From Deltaproteobacteria bacterium (GTDB lineage: Bacteria > Desulfobacterota > Binatia > UBA9968), in NCBI GenBank assembly GCA_021323355.1, contig JAJONK010000170.1, positions 1-14,623 of the forward strand: DNA of 14,623 bases. The letters run 5' to 3'. Shown here in pieces: positions 13,078 through 14,623 of the stretch. The notes under the pieces are model-generated. The model ran no database searches and had not been told where the DNA came from. It worked only from the letters and a program-made list of their open reading frames with translations. Made by a program: the position numbers and the translations under genes. Numbering within the stretch: position 1 is the stretch's first letter; each line of letters begins with the position of its first letter.

Positions 13078-14088
13078 TTAGATCGTCTTGCGCACCTCTT
13101 TTGCAACGTCGACGAGCAGCTTCGCTTTGGCATCGGCAAGTTCCCGGCTGATCGTCATCAAGCCGCAGTCCGGCGCCAGGAGCAGATTTGCCGGATCGAT
13201 GTATTTAAGAGCCTGGCGCACGCGCTGGACAACCGTTTCTACCGGCGGCACCGGGGAATCACTGGGATCGACGCAGCCGAACATGATCTTGCGACCCTTG
13301 CAGATGCCCAGCACCGCTGGATCGTAAGCGCTTCTCGCAAACTCGACGGCGAAACCGCCGATCTTGGTTTTCATTAACTCTTCCAGCAATTCCGGATACT
13401 CGTACTGATGTTGCCGATCAGCTCCGCCGGGGTAGCCGTAGCAGAGATGCACAATCGTCGGAATCCGAATGTCTTCGAGGCAACGAGCCAGCGCCCGGGC
13501 GCCATAGGCAAACACCTTTTCATGGTAGCGGGTCATTGCCGGCTCGTCGATTTGCAATACGTCGCAGCCCGACGCTTGCATCTCCAACAGCTCTGAATTG
13601 ATCGCGGCGGCAATGTCCATGGCGAGCGCGGGTTCGTCGTTGTAGGTCTCGTCCAATGTGCTGTCGATCACCGTCATCGGGCCGGGTACGGCCATCTTGA
13701 TCGGTTTGGTGGTTTGCCGCTTGGCGAAACGCAAATCTTCGACGTTGACCGACCCGCGTCGTTTGACCTTGCCGATGATGCGCGGCACCAGGTGTTCCTG
13801 CTCACGGCGACGATAGATCTTTTTAACTGCTTGGTTTTCGACATCGATCCCTTCGAACGCGGCCAGAATGTGGTGAATAAAGCCGATCCTTCGTTGTTCT
13901 CCGTCGGTCAACAAATCGAGGCCGATCTGTTGCTGGGTTTGCAGGATCAAGCGAGTGGCATCGTCCTGCGCCTCTTTGAGCGCGTCGCCTTGCCAATGAA
14001 ACCTGACCTGAGTGCGTTCCGATTTCGCCAGCCAAGCGGGACGGGGAAAACTGCCGACGGTCGTGGTGGCGACAGGTGGAAGTTGCAT
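13078..14088 (-). CDS. MetE C-terminal-core-like zinc methyltransferase
   Basis: 336 residues from the ATG at 14088, which has GGAGG 7 bases upstream; an ATG at 14229 in the same frame adds 47 residues unlike the family and overlaps the promoter, so it is rejected. Family motifs: TTTVGSFPRP (8-17), LLTDGEQRR (59-67), QIDEPA (179-184). The zinc/homocysteine ligands of cobalamin-independent methionine synthase are all present: His214 and Cys216 (VHLCYGYPGG), Glu249 (FAVEF), Cys272 (FGCVDPS). APDCGL (305-310) is also typical. It is half the size of E. coli MetE (about 750 residues) and lacks the N-terminal domain, like archaeal and folate-independent core (Mes-type) methionine synthases. It could also be an alkyl-thiol transferase of the coenzyme M (EpoA) type. 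It leads an operon with a zinc-ribbon and a substrate-binding protein. Confidence 0.85.
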   Translation of the reverse strand: MQLPPVATTTVGSFPRPAWLAKSERTQVRFHWQGDALKEAQDDATRLILQTQQQIGLDLLTDGEQRRIGFIHHILAAFEGIDVENQAVKKIYRRREQEHLVPRIIGKVKRRGSVNVEDLRFAKRQTTKPIKMAVPGPMTVIDSTLDETYNDEPALAMDIAAAINSELLEMQASGCDVLQIDEPAMTRYHEKVFAYGARALARCLEDIRIPTIVHLCYGYPGGADRQHQYEYPELLEELMKTKIGGFAVEFARSAYDPAVLGICKGRKIMFGCVDPSDSPVPPVETVVQRVRQALKYIDPANLLLAPDCGLMTISRELADAKAKLLVDVAKEVRKTI

Positions 14089-14115
14089 GGGTTTGCCTCC
14101 GAAATGTTGCTCCAA

Positions 14116-14144
14116 TCTATACTGAGCCGTGCACTTAAAGACAA
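14116..14144 (-). promoter_or_regulatory. Candidate sigma-70 promoter for the MetE-like operon
   Basis: On the minus strand: TTGTCT (14144-14139), a 17-base spacer, TATAGA (14121-14116), each matching the consensus at four of six positions with ideal spacing. The start would fall near 14109, about 20 bases before the ATG at 14088, which supports the shorter start. I see no S-box, SAM or cobalamin riboswitch in the short leader. Confidence 0.45.
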
Positions 14145-14200
14145 CCTTTTCATGAAAGACGTTCTGTAGTAGCGTCGGCTTGGAGCGAAAGGAGAAACCA

Positions 14201-14392
14201 ATGGCGGTGCTGGTTAAAGGACGGTCCATTGGAAATCTCAGGCGCAGTGAAAGTGTTCGACTAAAAGGGCAAAGAACACGCCGATGCTAAAGATCCGTTT
14301 ATCTCTGCCGTTGCGGCTAATCAAAGGGCAAACCTTACTGCGATGGCAGTCACGCAGTCGTAGGCTTCAAGTCCGAAGAAACAGCCGGCTAA
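14201..14392 (+). pseudogene. Decayed CDGSH iron-sulfur domain protein gene
   Basis: An intact AAGGAG ribosome site and ATG open the frame (MAVLVK). One extra base at about 14219 shifts it to DGPLEISGAVKVFD, a stop (TAA at 14262), then KGKEHADAKDP. A one-base loss near 14297 shifts it again to VYLCRCG, a stop (TAA at 14318), then SKGKPYCDGSHAVVGFKSEE and a final TAA at 14390. The pieces spell the CDGSH signature C-x-C-x2-S-x3-P-x-C-D-G-S-H exactly, with three Cys and one His for a 2Fe-2S cluster. The two indels cancel, so the ancestral gene was 64 codons including stop, the normal size of small bacterial CDGSH proteins. Two indels and two stops make sequencing error alone unlikely. It is divergent from the MetE-like gene. 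I see nothing notable in 14393-14502. Confidence 0.85.
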
Positions 14393-14502
14393 GATATACT
14401 GTGATGAACGAGGGAAGGATCCAGATGCCTGGCTCAACTATTCAGTCGTCGCCTTAATCTTAATGGGTATAAACTTGGAATTTGGCAATGGGAGGTGCTG
14501 CT

Positions 14503-14623
14503 ATGGCAACGAGTAACGAACTCCATCTGTATTTGCTCACGGCGGAAGGACTGATCCGCTGCGGCTGGGACGGTCGATCGGAGCATGTTGAAATTCTTAA
14601 TAGCGCGTTGGCTGGAGAAGTTC
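14503..14623 (+). CDS. Start of an unidentified gene (partial, runs off the right edge)
   Basis: The ATG at 14503 follows a strong GGAGGT ribosome site with 6-base spacing, and the frame is open to the window end (40 codons). It reads MATSNELHLYLLTAEGLIRC, then GWDGRSEHVEILNSALAGEV. The LYLLTAEGLIRCGWDG pattern resembles the first blade of BNR/WD40/YVTN-type beta-propeller proteins, such as photosystem-II-stability-factor-like repeat proteins, which typically read L-x-V-A-T-x-x-G-L-x-R. There is no signal peptide. Too little is present for a firm call. Confidence 0.55.
   Translation, partial: MATSNELHLYLLTAEGLIRCGWDGRSEHVEILNSALAGEV

Noticed and set aside
14089..14229. Longer start (ATG at 14229) for the MetE-like gene
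   Set aside because: The extra 47 residues do not resemble the family, the region contains the likely promoter, and the ATG at 14088 has a strong GGAGG site before the TTTVGSFPRP motif.
14201..14392. Recoding of TAA as glutamine in the CDGSH gene
   Set aside because: TAA serves as the stop for several intact genes here (for example the binding protein ending at 7118), and two frameshifts are also needed, so decay is the simpler reading.

Overview
The window looks like bacterial accessory chromosome from a soil or water lineage of the Deltaproteobacteria-like type (Binatota, Tectomicrobia, Desulfobacterota and similar). The reasons are the gene mix: a QseE/QseG-style sensor operon, NMT1/THI5-type substrate-binding proteins without permeases, amidohydrolase-2 enzymes, and a stand-alone excisionase-type HTH protein. 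This placement is an inference from gene content and moderate GC; no rRNA or marker gene is present. I saw no tRNA, CRISPR array, transposase or integrase.

Region 1 (1-4061, minus strand) is a signalling operon. A large histidine kinase (dCache-like sensor, HAMP, GAF, HisKA, HATPase) is split by a one-base frameshift near 2993. It is followed by a membrane sensor whose kinase core is degenerate (Glu in place of the phospho-accepting His, no ATPase domain), then by a TPR/coiled-coil lipoprotein that runs off the left edge. A candidate sigma-54 promoter lies just upstream. The order recalls QseE-QseG-QseF, so an NtrC-type regulator may lie beyond the left edge.

Region 2 (4341-6576, plus strand) is a small catabolic-looking operon: a 63-residue GatC/AtzG-like subunit, an amidase-signature hydrolase with the Lys-Ser-Ser triad intact, and a RidA-family protein. 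A hairpin terminator follows, then a lone HTH protein (6778-6969).

Region 3 (7118-10448, minus strand) holds an intact amidohydrolase, a tandem paralogue broken by a deletion of about 97 nt, and a periplasmic substrate-binding protein. Region 4 (10946-11599, plus strand) is a lone lipoprotein of unknown function.

Region 5 (11724-14088, minus strand) is a three-gene run: a MetE-core-like methyltransferase with all zinc ligands, a small zinc-ribbon protein, and a second substrate-binding protein whose C-terminus has been rewritten by a perfect 22-bp tandem duplication. Divergent from it (14201-14392) is the remnant of a 63-codon CDGSH iron-sulfur protein gene, with two indels and two stop codons. 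A new gene starts at 14503 and runs off the right edge.

The most distinctive feature of the window is this density of broken or altered reading frames: four loci in 14.6 kb, each with a different kind of lesion. The best candidates for unusual biology are the kinase-dead sensor paired with a complete kinase, and the GatC/AtzG-like-amidase-RidA operon.
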